Assembly: GCF_014842995.1 (NCBI RefSeq) | Contig: NZ_JACYXL010000003.1 | Location: 1-64,000 of the forward strand | DNA: 64,000 nucleotides | Source: Rhodanobacter sp. 7MK24 | GTDB taxonomy: Bacteria; Pseudomonadota; Gammaproteobacteria; Xanthomonadales; Rhodanobacteraceae | Direction: 5' to 3' | In this document: one piece after another, positions 17,918 through 26,188 of the stretch | Layout of the letters: every line of letters starts with the position of its first letter | Numbering within the stretch: position 1 is the stretch's first letter | The notes under the pieces: generated by a model | Told to the model about the DNA's origin: nothing | The model's database searches: none | The model's input: only the letters and a program-made list of their open reading frames with translations | Program-made: the position numbers and the translations under genes

Positions 17918-19256
17918 AACCTCCCCTGATCGCCCAGAGCTGCAGGTCCAGCCCCGCGAAGCCGCTGCCGAAATGGAACGCGATGCCGCCGGATGTCTTC
18001 AGCTCGCGCCACATCGCCGCGTGGCGGTCGAATTCGAAATACAGGTAGCCGGCGTTGTACGGGATCTGGCGCGGCGCCACCGGCATCGGCGAGACCGGAA
18101 TGCCCGGCAATTGCAGGTTCACCAGATCGCGGATCTTTTCCACTGGGCCGATCTTCGATTGCGCGGGTAGCTGCCGGCGCAGTTCCTCCGACTTCACGTC
18201 GGCCTTTGCCGCCAGCACGAAGGCGGCGTTGTCCAGCAGGGTGAGGTCGGGCACCACCGCCACCCACACGCCGAACTTGCGCTCCTGCAGCGGGATCGGC
18301 ATGGCGGTCTGCTCCATCACCGCGCTGAGGCTGGCGCGCAGTGCGGCGATCAGCGGCTCGAAACTCTCGCGCAACGCTTCGTGGCGATACGGCGGCAACG
18401 CGCCAGGGCGCTTCCCTGGTGCGGTGAACGTGGCCAGTTCGCCGGCCATCGTCACCAGCGTGCGGTAAAGCTCTTCGGGATGCAGCAGCGGCGCTTCGGC
18501 CAGGTGCGCAATCAACGGCTGGCAGCGGTTCACCACCTGCAGCAGCAGAAAGTCGGCGATCTCCGCCGCGCCGCCGCGATCGGTCAGCGCGACGCGGCTG
18601 GCCAGCGCCTCGCCACGCTGGTGCAGCAGGCCGAGCAGTTCGGTGAGGAAGGTCACCAGCCGCGGCACCGCCTGTGTGGAAAGGCCGGTGGGCATGAAGG
18701 CGTCGTCCAGCATCACGCGGCGGTCGGTGCGGCATTCCACGATGCGCGCCAGCGGCATGCGGGTGAGTCCCTCCATAGGTTGCGACTGCGGCAGCAGGCG
18801 GCCGCTCATGCCGCCCACTTCCAGCGGCGTGGTGCCATCGGTGCTGCCGGAGGCGTCGCGTACCTCGGCCTCGCGCACGCGGAAGCGGAAGAGCTTCTCC
18901 GCCGGCGCTTCCGGCCGCCCGCTGTCGGGCTGGGTGGGCGAGCGCAACGGCAGGGTGAGGTATACGGTCTGGTCGCGCCAGTTCGCGTCCACGTCCAGCG
19001 GCGGCGGCAGCGGGTCGTCGCCGGGCATCGCGAACGGCGTGCCGTCGGGGAACACGCCGCGCGCCTGCTTGATGCCGAGCTTGCCGATGGCCAGCAGGTC
19101 GAATTCCAGTTCCAGCTCGTGGAAACCCCAGGCATGCGGGCGCAAGTTGCCGGCGCGCAACTCCACGAAGCGCTCCAGGTAGCGCTCCTGCTGCTGCAGG
19201 TGCTGCGGCCGCAGGAAAAGGCCTTCGCTCCATACCACCTTGTTGTTCTGCGTCAT
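17916..19256 (-). CDS. tssK: TssK baseplate-membrane complex adaptor
   Basis: Trimeric adaptor that connects the T6SS baseplate (TssEFG) with the TssLM membrane complex. The 446-aa protein has the typical start KVVWSEGLFLRPQHLQQQ and the family motif GFHELELEFD, and ends LWAIRGG. Length is normal for the family. It lies directly downstream of tagH and upstream of tssL; the order tagH-tssK-tssL-tssM matches operons regulated by threonine phosphorylation. Confidence 0.96.
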   Translation of the reverse strand: MTQNNKVVWSEGLFLRPQHLQQQERYLERFVELRAGNLRPHAWGFHELELEFDLLAIGKLGIKQARGVFPDGTPFAMPGDDPLPPPLDVDANWRDQTVYLTLPLRSPTQPDSGRPEAPAEKLFRFRVREAEVRDASGSTDGTTPLEVGGMSGRLLPQSQPMEGLTRMPLARIVECRTDRRVMLDDAFMPTGLSTQAVPRLVTFLTELLGLLHQRGEALASRVALTDRGGAAEIADFLLLQVVNRCQPLIAHLAEAPLLHPEELYRTLVTMAGELATFTAPGKRPGALPPYRHEALRESFEPLIAALRASLSAVMEQTAMPIPLQERKFGVWVAVVPDLTLLDNAAFVLAAKADVKSEELRRQLPAQSKIGPVEKIRDLVNLQLPGIPVSPMPVAPRQIPYNAGYLYFEFDRHAAMWRELKTSGGIAFHFGSGFAGLDLQLWAIRGG

Positions 19257-19295
19257 GCGTTCGCTCGCTTCTCGTGGTTCTCGCCGGCCCGCGGA

Positions 19296-20624
19296 TTACG
19301 GGCGTCGCCCCTGCCCTGTCCGCAGCGCCGATTTCAACCGCGCCAGCTGTTCCTCGTAGGCGCGTGCGAATTCGTCGCCGAACAACCGGCGAAAGCATTC
19401 GTCAGGGTTGCCCATCAGTTCCTCGAAATGTTCCCGATAACGGTCCCAGTAGCGGCCCTTGCCGCCGAAGGCCGCGCGCTTGGCGCCGCCGTCGGCTTCG
19501 TGCTCGAAGCGATCCGGGTTGAAGTGCACCAGCAGCGATTCGAACGCCGCGCGTACGCCGGCCAGCATCGCCATCTGGTGGCAGCGGATGTCTTCGAACG
19601 CGTCCTGGAACGCGGCGCCGCCTGAAAGGAAGGCCGGTCCGGTGGGTGCGAGGATGCGCTGTACCGCCTCGTCCGGCGTGGGCGCGAATTTCAGCGGGTT
19701 GTTTTCCGAACGCTGGATGATGGTCACCGGCAAGCGGAAGGTGTTCTTGATCTCGGCGCGCGCGCGCAGCACGTCCATCACGCCGTCGGCGACGATGTGC
19801 AGGATCTGCTCCAGCTCGGGCGGCAGCCCGGTGGCCGCCATGGGCACGGCAGCAGGTGCGGCGAACGACGCTGCCGGCGGTGCTGCCGGCGTTGGCGCGA
19901 CAGGCGTCGGGATCGGCGGTGCGACAGGCGCCGCCGGCTCCGACATGGGCTCGAAGTCGCCCATGATCGCGTCCCAGTCTTCCGGCAGCATCTGCGCCTG
20001 GCGCTGCACGTCGGTGATCGGCGGCCGGAAGTGGTCGGCCATGCCCGCGGTGTGATTCCAGCTGGGCACGGGTTCGGGCTGCGGCGGCGCAGGTTCCGCG
20101 ACCGGTGACGCATACGGCGCGTCGAGGAAGCTCAACGGGTCGAGGTCGCCGCTGATCGCGCCGGCAGCATTGGGTATCAGGCTGGGGCCTGCAGCGGCCA
20201 CCGGCGCACTGGCGGGCGCGAGCAGATCGGACAAACCGAAATCCAGCAGCGGATCGCCGGACATGGGCGCAGCCACCGGCGCGGCAGCCGGCTCCGGCGC
20301 AGGCGCAGCGGGTGCCTGCATCTGCACCGAAATCTCGAAGGTGTCGATCTGCAGGCGGTCGCCTTCCTTCAGCGCGGCCGGTTCGCCCTTGGGCAGCGGC
20401 GCACCGTTGAGCAACATGCCGTTGGTGCTGCGGTCCTCGATGAAGTAGACGCCGTTCAAGCAACGCACCATCGCGTGGATGCGTGACACGCCGGGCGCGC
20501 CAAGCACCCAGTCGCAATCCTCGGAACGGCCGACGCTGCCGCCGCTGCCCTGGAAGGATTTCTGGCTGCGGCTGCCGAACTGAGCGGCGTGCTTGCCGAG
20601 TACCGTCAAGGTCAATGTCTGCAT
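19296..20624 (-). CDS. tagH: TagH: FHA-domain protein of the T6SS
   Basis: Scaffold that reads phosphothreonine made by PpkA and promotes T6SS assembly (Fha1/TagH). The N-terminal FHA domain (about 1-105) has the recognition motifs GGSVGRSEDCDW, VSRIHA and DRSTNGMLLN. A long Pro/Ala linker leads to a conserved C-terminal T6SS FHA domain (about 270-442; LHIVADGVMDVLRARAEIK, NNPLKF, RYWDRYREHFEELMG). I take ATG 20624 (442 aa) as the start; AGGGAG sits 12 nt upstream inside the preceding gene, and TTG 20630 with better spacing is an alternative. Confidence 0.93.
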   Translation of the reverse strand: MQTLTLTVLGKHAAQFGSRSQKSFQGSGGSVGRSEDCDWVLGAPGVSRIHAMVRCLNGVYFIEDRSTNGMLLNGAPLPKGEPAALKEGDRLQIDTFEISVQMQAPAAPAPEPAAAPVAAPMSGDPLLDFGLSDLLAPASAPVAAAGPSLIPNAAGAISGDLDPLSFLDAPYASPVAEPAPPQPEPVPSWNHTAGMADHFRPPITDVQRQAQMLPEDWDAIMGDFEPMSEPAAPVAPPIPTPVAPTPAAPPAASFAAPAAVPMAATGLPPELEQILHIVADGVMDVLRARAEIKNTFRLPVTIIQRSENNPLKFAPTPDEAVQRILAPTGPAFLSGGAAFQDAFEDIRCHQMAMLAGVRAAFESLLVHFNPDRFEHEADGGAKRAAFGGKGRYWDRYREHFEELMGNPDECFRRLFGDEFARAYEEQLARLKSALRTGQGRRP

Positions 20625-20631
20625 CGACAAC

Positions 20632-21189
20632 TCAAGCTCCCTTGGTATTCGCACCGGCCGCTTCGCCGGTGCCGAGCAGACCGAGGGCGCGTGCGATGAA
20701 TTCCGTGCGACGGGCCGCGAAATGTTCGGCCACCAACGCTGCCATCAGATTGATCGCGGCCACCGTGGCGCAGGCGGTGATGTGTTCCGGGGGCGGCACC
20801 GGCGTTTCCTGCGCCGCCGGCGCGAGGCTGCCGCCCGACCAGCCGGCGGCCGCGGCCAGCCATGCGCCCAGCGACTTGTAGCCGCCGGAGTTGGCGAACT
20901 CGAACGCGGCGCGGCGGTTGCTTTCGGTGGGCTCGCGCACCCATTTTTCCGCCAGCGAGGCGCCCGCCTTGTCCTCCAGTTCCAGCGGCTGGTCGCGTGC
21001 GCACTGACACAGCCACGCCACCGCATAGCGCTTGGGCAGCAGCCGCGCCAGCAGCTTCAGCGCATCCGGCATCGCACCAACGTCCAACAGGGACTGCACC
21101 GCCGCCTGCGGCGTCATTTCCGGGCGCAAATGCACCATGGCCTCAGGCGACAGACCCATCTGCATCGACGCTTGCATGATCGCTGACAT
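20632..21189 (-). CDS. T6SS-associated protein of unknown function
   Basis: A soluble 185-aa protein between vgrG and tagH, all on the minus strand with gaps of under 10 nt. No signal peptide or transmembrane helix. The sequence is Ala/Leu-rich and probably helical (PDALKLLARLLPKRYAVAWLCQ, CATVAAINLMAALVAEHF). Proteins of this kind are found beside tagH in related T6SS operons (I believe they are grouped as DUF6931, but I cannot verify this). By position it could be an adaptor for VgrG or part of the phospho-signalling module. Confidence 0.75.
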   Translation of the reverse strand: MSAIMQASMQMGLSPEAMVHLRPEMTPQAAVQSLLDVGAMPDALKLLARLLPKRYAVAWLCQCARDQPLELEDKAGASLAEKWVREPTESNRRAAFEFANSGGYKSLGAWLAAAAGWSGGSLAPAAQETPVPPPEHITACATVAAINLMAALVAEHFAARRTEFIARALGLLGTGEAAGANTKGA

Positions 21190-21198
21190 GGCTCCCCC

Positions 21199-23223
21199 TT
21201 AGCCGATCATCGTGATGGCACCACCCAGCTTCGCCATGGCATCGGCGGTCAGCTGCAGCATCGCCCCCTTCACCGTGGTCATCGCACTTCCCTCCACGTC
21301 CATCATCGCGTCCGAGTGCACCTTCACGCTGGCGCCGGAGCCGATGTCTACCGAGGCCTGCCCCGCCATCTTCACCGTGGCATTGCCGGTGATCGTGATG
21401 TTGACGCCCTTGATCTCGACGTCGCCCGAGCTTTTCAACGTGATGCTGGAAGCGCCGCAGACGAGGTCGATCTCGGTACCCGCGGTAAGCGAGAACTTCT
21501 TGCCGATGTTGGAGGTACCGTTGCCGGTGACGCTAAGGCTGTCGTCGTTCTGCACCGTGACGCTGCGGTTGTGCTTGACCGTCTCGGTCTGGTCGTTGTC
21601 GACCGTGAGCGTCTGGTTGTTCTTGACCTCGGTGGTCTGGTCGTTCTTGATGGTGATCGTCTCGTCGTGATCGATGGTGACCACGTGGTCGTTCTCCACC
21701 TCTTCGTGCATGTCCTTCTGCGCATGCATGAAGAAGTCTTCGCTGCCCTTCTTGTCCTCGAAGCGCAGTTCGTTGGCGTCGTCGGCGCCGCCGAGCAGGC
21801 TGCGGCTCTTGATGCCGCTCTGGGTCTTGTTGTCAGGCAGGCCGTAAGGCACGGTGTTGGCAGCGTTGTAGACGCTGCCGATGATCAGCGGGCGATCCGG
21901 ATCGCCTTCCAGGAAGCTCACCACCACTTCCTGGCCCACGCGCGGCAGGCTCACTGCGCCCCAGCCCTTGCCGGCCCAGGGCGACGCCACGCGTACCGGG
22001 CACGAAACCTGCGCTTTCGGCTTGTCCGGCATGTTCCAGTGGAAATTCACCTGCACGCGCCCGTATTTGTCGACGGCGATGTCCTCGTCCGTGTCGCTGC
22101 CGGCGACAATCGCGGTTTGCAGGCCGTCGATCCTCGGCTTGGGCGTGCGGTGCTCCGTGCGGAACGGCACGCTGCTCGGCAGCGCCTGGAACTGGCAGCT
22201 GAATTCGAGATGGCTGCCGCTGCCCGAGGCATACCCGCCGCCGCGCAAATAGCTGTGCGTGCTTACCAGCAGGTATTCCTGGTCGAAGTCGTTGCGCGGA
22301 TTGCCGCTCAGCGTGAACAGGTTGCCGATGCACGCGGCGCAGGACGAGGTCGAACCGTGATAGCGCGAGCGAGCGGCGGTGAGCGCCTCGGCACGCATGC
22401 TGGCGTAATGCTGGCCCAGGCTTGCATCCCCGTGTGTACCGGGAAAGTCGAACGCACTGTGGGTGGGCGAGGGGTTGTTGCCCGAGCTGGTCTGCGTGGA
22501 GAGCAGCGAAGCCTTGGGCGTCAACGGATTGTAGTCGGTCAGCTTGACGGTGGCGGAGTCCACGCCGCGCACGGCGCCGAACTCGGTGATGGTCGCCTCG
22601 CTGCTCAATACGTCGTCGGCACCGGGGGCAAACGGCACCTTCTTGAAGGTGCTCGCTGCGGAATGCGCGCCCACGCCGTCGGCAAGCACCATGGTGTGCT
22701 TGTCCTCCTCGTGGGTGAAGTAATAGTAGATGCCCTCTTGCTCCATCAGGCGCTGGATGAAGCTCAGGCAATCCTCGCGGTACTGCACGCAATAGTCGCG
22801 CTTGGCGTAGTTGCCGGTGAGGCTGAGCTTGATGTCGGAGTAGCCGGACTCCTGCGCCAGCTGCTTCACGATGTCCGGCACGGCCATGTCGGTGAAGATG
22901 CGGCAATCCACGATCTGCCCCAGCAGCCAGGGCGTGGGCACCAGGGTCACTGCGTACTGCGCGTACACCAGCGACTGCACCTTGGCGACGCCTATCTGCG
23001 ACGCCTCGCAGACGATGCCGTTGAAATAGCGTTTGAAGCCGTTGCCCAACGCCAGCGTCACGGTCATCGGCGAGCCCAGCAGCGCGGTCAGGTCGATGCC
23101 GGTGTCCTGGCTCTCGAACTGCACATCGAACCGGAACAGCTCACCCAGTTCCTCGTTTGCGCTCATGCCGACGAACTGCAGGTCCTGGCACTTGCTGGAA
23201 GTGAGTGTGATGGGCTCGGTCAT
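21199..23223 (-). CDS. vgrG: VgrG (TssI) spike protein
   Basis: Trimeric puncturing spike at the tip of the Hcp tube, 674 aa. ATG 23223 has GGGAG nine bases upstream. The gp27-like N-terminal region (GSPMTVTLALG, YREDCLSFIQRLMEQEGIYY), gp5 OB-fold (WAGKGWGAVSLPRVGQEVVV, GDPDRPLIIGSVYNA) and a repetitive beta-helix (TTEVKNNQTLTVDNDQTE-type repeats) are all present. The protein stops shortly after the DUF2345-like segment, so it carries no fused effector; effectors are probably loaded via the PAAR protein or separate adaptors. A promoter-like motif and a small coupled open frame precede it. Confidence 0.96.
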   Translation of the reverse strand: MTEPITLTSSKCQDLQFVGMSANEELGELFRFDVQFESQDTGIDLTALLGSPMTVTLALGNGFKRYFNGIVCEASQIGVAKVQSLVYAQYAVTLVPTPWLLGQIVDCRIFTDMAVPDIVKQLAQESGYSDIKLSLTGNYAKRDYCVQYREDCLSFIQRLMEQEGIYYYFTHEEDKHTMVLADGVGAHSAASTFKKVPFAPGADDVLSSEATITEFGAVRGVDSATVKLTDYNPLTPKASLLSTQTSSGNNPSPTHSAFDFPGTHGDASLGQHYASMRAEALTAARSRYHGSTSSCAACIGNLFTLSGNPRNDFDQEYLLVSTHSYLRGGGYASGSGSHLEFSCQFQALPSSVPFRTEHRTPKPRIDGLQTAIVAGSDTDEDIAVDKYGRVQVNFHWNMPDKPKAQVSCPVRVASPWAGKGWGAVSLPRVGQEVVVSFLEGDPDRPLIIGSVYNAANTVPYGLPDNKTQSGIKSRSLLGGADDANELRFEDKKGSEDFFMHAQKDMHEEVENDHVVTIDHDETITIKNDQTTEVKNNQTLTVDNDQTETVKHNRSVTVQNDDSLSVTGNGTSNIGKKFSLTAGTEIDLVCGASSITLKSSGDVEIKGVNITITGNATVKMAGQASVDIGSGASVKVHSDAMMDVEGSAMTTVKGAMLQLTADAMAKLGGAITMIG

Positions 23224-23390
23224 GCGACTGCGCTCCCGCAGGATGGTGATGGTCGACCCAGCCTGCATCGCGCACGCTTCGCCCACGGATCAGGCATCGC
23301 CCGAACGCCAGGCGGCGAAATCGCGCTACCGGCTCGGTGCGGCGAGTCGCAGGCAAGCAGGTGGATGGCTGGACGGGCTACGGGTGGCAT
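23220..23390 (-). CDS. Candidate 56-aa open frame coupled to vgrG
   Basis: Begins MPPVARPAIHLL with ATG 23390 preceded at 5 nt by AAGGAG, and ends in an ATGA overlap with the vgrG start. Composition is rich in Arg, Pro, Ala and Ser, with no recognisable domain. The good ribosome-binding site and the exact coupling are the only evidence; the composition is what an unselected high-GC frame also gives. It may be a small protein, a translational leader for vgrG, or nothing. Confidence 0.3.
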   Translation of the reverse strand: MPPVARPAIHLLACDSPHRAGSAISPPGVRAMPDPWAKRARCRLGRPSPSCGSAVA

Positions 23391-23408
23391 GGGCTCTCCT
23401 TCCCCTGT

Positions 23409-23437
23409 AATGCGCAATCAGGCGACATTTCAGGTCA
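23409..23437 (-). promoter_or_regulatory. Bipartite promoter-like motif upstream of vgrG
   Basis: Minus strand TGACC (from 23437), then TTGCGCATT at 23417-23409, first bases 20 nt apart, the same geometry as upstream of tssB, PAAR and tpsB. A start site about 7 nt downstream would leave only a very short leader before the small open frame at 23390 and about 180 nt before vgrG. Confidence 0.5.
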
Positions 23438-23500
23438 TGCGTCGCGACCATTCCTTGCGACTCGATCCATGCATTTGATTTTCTTTGACTTCCGGCGTGG

Positions 23501-23520
23501 TGGGGGCGCATGCGCCCCCA
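23501..23520. repeat. Perfect 20-bp palindrome downstream of the immunity gene
   Basis: tgggggcgcatgcgccccca is its own reverse complement. It lies 13 nt past the stop of the Tai1-like gene in the 310-bp gap before vgrG. As RNA it would form a very stable hairpin, but no U-run follows on the minus strand. It may terminate or protect the upstream transcript before the separate vgrG promoter. Confidence 0.55.
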
Positions 23521-23533
23521 GGCAGCCCCGCTC

Positions 23534-23992
23534 TCAATCCATGCCTTTCGCCATGCCCACTGGACGGCACCGCCGATCCAGTTGCACCTGCTCGCGGCCG
23601 ATCACGAAGCGGCCATGCACGAAGCGGGTCGGTCCGTTGAAGTCGCCGCTGTGCCACAGCACGCGGCAGTTCCCCGTATCCACGGCATACAGGCGGTTGT
23701 TGCTGCCCGAATAAGTGGGCACGTACAGGATGCCGTCGCCGAGCATCACGGGCTGCTCGACGATGGCCACCTCGTCGTCGACCACGCAGGCCGGCGCGCT
23801 CCCTTGTGCAATCCGCAAGGGACCCTGCCATGCCGTTGGATGCAAGGCATCATCGGCCTCGCCGAACGACACCGATACGCCGTGCAGCTTGCCGATGCCG
23901 CCGACGATGGGCAGGGGCGCCAGGTCGCAAGCCCAGGCAACGACCGGGAGCCAAGCCAGGACAATGGCCAGCAGGCAGCGGGAAGCTCGCAT
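23534..23992 (-). CDS. Tai1-like periplasmic immunity protein
   Basis: A 152-aa protein with a signal peptide (MRASRCLLAIVLAWLPVVAWA, cleavage before Cys22). The mature part has features in common with Tsi1/Tai1 immunity proteins of Tae1 amidases: EQPVMLGDGILYVPTYSGSN, NRLYAVDT and CRVLWHSGDF. Its ATG overlaps the stop of the amidase gene (TGATG), the usual arrangement of a toxin-immunity pair. It should bind the amidase in the periplasm and protect siblings from peptidoglycan cleavage. The upstream open frame extends further but would bury the signal peptide. Confidence 0.8.
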   Translation of the reverse strand: MRASRCLLAIVLAWLPVVAWACDLAPLPIVGGIGKLHGVSVSFGEADDALHPTAWQGPLRIAQGSAPACVVDDEVAIVEQPVMLGDGILYVPTYSGSNNRLYAVDTGNCRVLWHSGDFNGPTRFVHGRFVIGREQVQLDRRCRPVGMAKGMD

Positions 23993-24420
23993 CAGTGGCT
24001 CTCGGGCACGGGTTTCGCGTAGTAGAGGACCTTGGGCAGGTCGCGGTGGTTCCATGACCAGTTTATGCCGGTCTTCTCCTTCCCCACACCACCGAAACGC
24101 CCCCAATAGCCCACGGGATAGGGGCTGCCCGGATCGGTCGGGATGATCACCGCGACGTGCCCGTGCCCTGCTGCCTTGAGACCTGCCACCACGAAGAAGC
24201 CTCGATTGGCGTAGCTGATCGCCAGCTTGGGATCGCTCCCAAGATCGACCCAGCCATTGGCCTTGACTCCCATCGTGTCGACCATCGCGTTGGCGGTGCC
24301 CGACAGTTCAAGGCCGAGATCGTCGGCCACCGCATGGGCAAATCCGCTGCAGTCGTTTTTCCAGCGGGGCCACTCCTTCTTCGATGCCGTTTCGACGGCG
24401 GATTCGGGCGCAGGCTTCAT
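23992..24420 (-). CDS. tae1: Tae1-family peptidoglycan amidase, T6SS effector
   Basis: A 142-aa papain-like NlpC/P60-type effector. Alignment by eye to Tse1 of Pseudomonas aeruginosa is strong: NDCSGFAHAVADDLG with catalytic Cys24, ANAMVD, GFFVVAGLK and GHGHVAVI with catalytic His88. The family cleaves the D-Glu-mDAP bond of peptide stems in the periplasm of target cells. There is no signal peptide, as expected for delivery by Hcp/VgrG. The start overlaps the stop of the TPR-methyltransferase gene (ATGA) and the immunity gene follows, so PAAR, methyltransferase, amidase and immunity gene form one coupled block. Confidence 0.9.
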   Translation of the reverse strand: MKPAPESAVETASKKEWPRWKNDCSGFAHAVADDLGLELSGTANAMVDTMGVKANGWVDLGSDPKLAISYANRGFFVVAGLKAAGHGHVAVIIPTDPGSPYPVGYWGRFGGVGKEKTGINWSWNHRDLPKVLYYAKPVPESH

Positions 24421-25808
24421 GGCGCTTCCGTACCGCCGCGCCGCGCCAGCACCACCCAGCTGCGTACTGGTTGGCCGAATTCCTTGCGCAAGCTGTCTTC
24501 GCTGATGCGGATGTCGCCGAAGCCGGCTCGCTGAAGCGCATGCAACGCATGGCCTCGCGTATGGCGATAGCGTCCGCTGGAGGAGAGCACGGCTTGGTCG
24601 CCATCGCCCTCTTCCACTTCCAGCGAGAAAGCCAGCCAGCCGTCCGGTCGCAGGGCATCATGCGCCGCCGCGGCCATCGGACCCAGGTCGCCGAAATACA
24701 CCAGAGTGTCGGCCGACAGCACCACATCCCATGCCTGCCGATGCTGTTGCAGGTAGGCGGTGAGTTCGGCCACTTCCAGGTCATCGTAGCCGCCGCGCAG
24801 GCGCGCCTTCTTCACCATGCCGCCCGACAGATCCACCCCGACCAGCCGCCGTGCGTGCGGGCGCAACAAGGGTGCGCACAGACCGGTGCCGCAACCGGCA
24901 TCGAGGATATCCAGCGACGCCCCTGGCACGGGCAACACCGTGGCCAGCGCGGCAGCGAGCACCTCCGGCGCGCGGTAATCCAGGTTCTTCAGCAGCTGCT
25001 CGTCGAAACTCTCGGCGAAATTGTCGAACGTGTCGCGCACATAGTCGTCGGGCGCGCGCTCGGGGGCATCGGTGCCGCCGCAGGCCGCCAGCATGTGGCG
25101 AGGCACCGGGTTGTCGGGATCGCGTTCCAGCCAGTCGCGGTATACCTGCGCGGCTTCATCACGGCGATCCAGGGTGTAGAGCGACACGCTCAGCGCCTCC
25201 AGCGCCTGCACGAAGCGGGGCTCCAGCGCATAGGCCTCGCGGAAACAGCCCACCGACTGTTCGATGTGCTCGATGCCCTGCGCGTTGTTGCGCAGGAACA
25301 GGCCCAGCAGGTAGTAGCCCTGCGCGAAGCGCGGCGCCGCCTTCAACAATTTCTCGAAGGCGTCGAAGGCCTCCAGCGGCCGCTGCTGCGCTTCCAGCAC
25401 CACGGCCAGGTTGCTCAGGGCATGGTGGTGCTGCGGGCTGCACTCCAGCGACTTGCGGTAGCAGGCCTCCGCCTCGCGCAGGCGACCGCATTCCTTGTGG
25501 ATGTTGCCGAGGTTGTTGTGCGCGTCCGGATGTCTGGGTGTCACCTGCAGCGCCATGCGGATCAACTCCACGCCCTCGTCGCTACGTCCGTTTTGGTGGC
25601 ACAGCACGCCGAGGTAATGCAGCGCATCGGGCTGCGCCACGCGCAGCTCCAGCACCTCGCGGTACAGCCGCTCGGCCGTGGCGAGATCGTCGGCCTGGTG
25701 CGCCTTCATCGCCTGCTGCAATGCGGTGCGCCAAGCCGGCACCGCCGCCGTCGCGACGGAAGGACGGACGAAGCCATTGGTCGGCTTCCTGCTCGCCCGT
25801 CTGTTCAC
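24417..25808 (-). CDS. TPR-repeat protein with C-terminal SAM-dependent methyltransferase domain
   Basis: 463 aa from GTG 25808, which overlaps the PAAR stop in a GTGA junction; another GTG at 25829 is possible. Five to six tetratricopeptide repeats occupy about residues 27-235 (for example DAHNNLGNIHKECGRLREAE). A class I methyltransferase follows, with motif I LDAGCGTG near 302-309 and DVVLSADTLVYFGDLG as motif IV region. Similar TPR-methyltransferases are common orphan proteins. Its position, coupled between a PAAR tip gene and the Tae1 effector, is unusual and suggests a role as effector adaptor or as a modifier of T6SS cargo; that is inference only. Confidence 0.82.
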   Translation of the reverse strand: MNRRASRKPTNGFVRPSVATAAVPAWRTALQQAMKAHQADDLATAERLYREVLELRVAQPDALHYLGVLCHQNGRSDEGVELIRMALQVTPRHPDAHNNLGNIHKECGRLREAEACYRKSLECSPQHHHALSNLAVVLEAQQRPLEAFDAFEKLLKAAPRFAQGYYLLGLFLRNNAQGIEHIEQSVGCFREAYALEPRFVQALEALSVSLYTLDRRDEAAQVYRDWLERDPDNPVPRHMLAACGGTDAPERAPDDYVRDTFDNFAESFDEQLLKNLDYRAPEVLAAALATVLPVPGASLDILDAGCGTGLCAPLLRPHARRLVGVDLSGGMVKKARLRGGYDDLEVAELTAYLQQHRQAWDVVLSADTLVYFGDLGPMAAAAHDALRPDGWLAFSLEVEEGDGDQAVLSSSGRYRHTRGHALHALQRAGFGDIRISEDSLRKEFGQPVRSWVVLARRGGTEAP

Positions 25809-26092
25809 GAAATCAATACCGTGAAGCACCCCAGCACGATGGTGCCGCCATGCGCACAGGAGTCGCCCAGCCGCGCAGCCGGCTGGCCACCGATCAACAC
25901 CGTGGGCGAGCCCACGATGATGCTGTCCGGCGGCCCCACGCAGACGGCCATGTCACCCATCCGCGCCGCCGGCAGGCCGCCGATCAGCACCGTGGGCGCG
26001 CCAGGGCCGGAAATCGGGCCGCCGACGTGCGGTACGGGACCGGTGGTCATGGGGCACACGTGCATATCGGTAAGACGGGCGGCTGGTGGCAT
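25805..26092 (-). CDS. PAAR-domain spike-tip protein
   Basis: A 95-aa protein that caps the VgrG trimer and sharpens the spike. It begins MPPAARLTDMHVCP and has the repeated PAAR pattern, GAPTVLIGGLPAARMGD and GSPTVLIGGQPAARLGDSC, ending in a Gly-rich strand (HGGTIVLGCFTVLIS). No extension domain is attached. AGGAGG lies 10 nt upstream of the ATG, and a promoter-like motif ends 27 nt upstream, so this gene probably starts its own transcript for PAAR, methyltransferase, amidase and immunity protein. Confidence 0.95.
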   Translation of the reverse strand: MPPAARLTDMHVCPMTTGPVPHVGGPISGPGAPTVLIGGLPAARMGDMAVCVGPPDSIIVGSPTVLIGGQPAARLGDSCAHGGTIVLGCFTVLIS

Positions 26093-26118
26093 CGGGGATT
26101 CCTCCTCTCCACAAGGCC

Positions 26119-26147
26119 AATGCGCAATCGCGCGGCGATTCGTGTCA
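26119..26147 (-). promoter_or_regulatory. Bipartite promoter-like motif upstream of the PAAR gene
   Basis: Minus strand TGACAC (from 26147) and TTGCGCATTGG (TTGCGCATT at 26127-26119), with 20 nt between first bases. This is the best-placed of the four copies: a start about 7 nt downstream would give a leader of about 20 nt carrying the AGGAGG ribosome-binding site. Confidence 0.55.
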
Positions 26148-26188
26148 CGGCCCTGCGTTGCCGGTGGGCCAGCCGGTGGAAACGGCCC

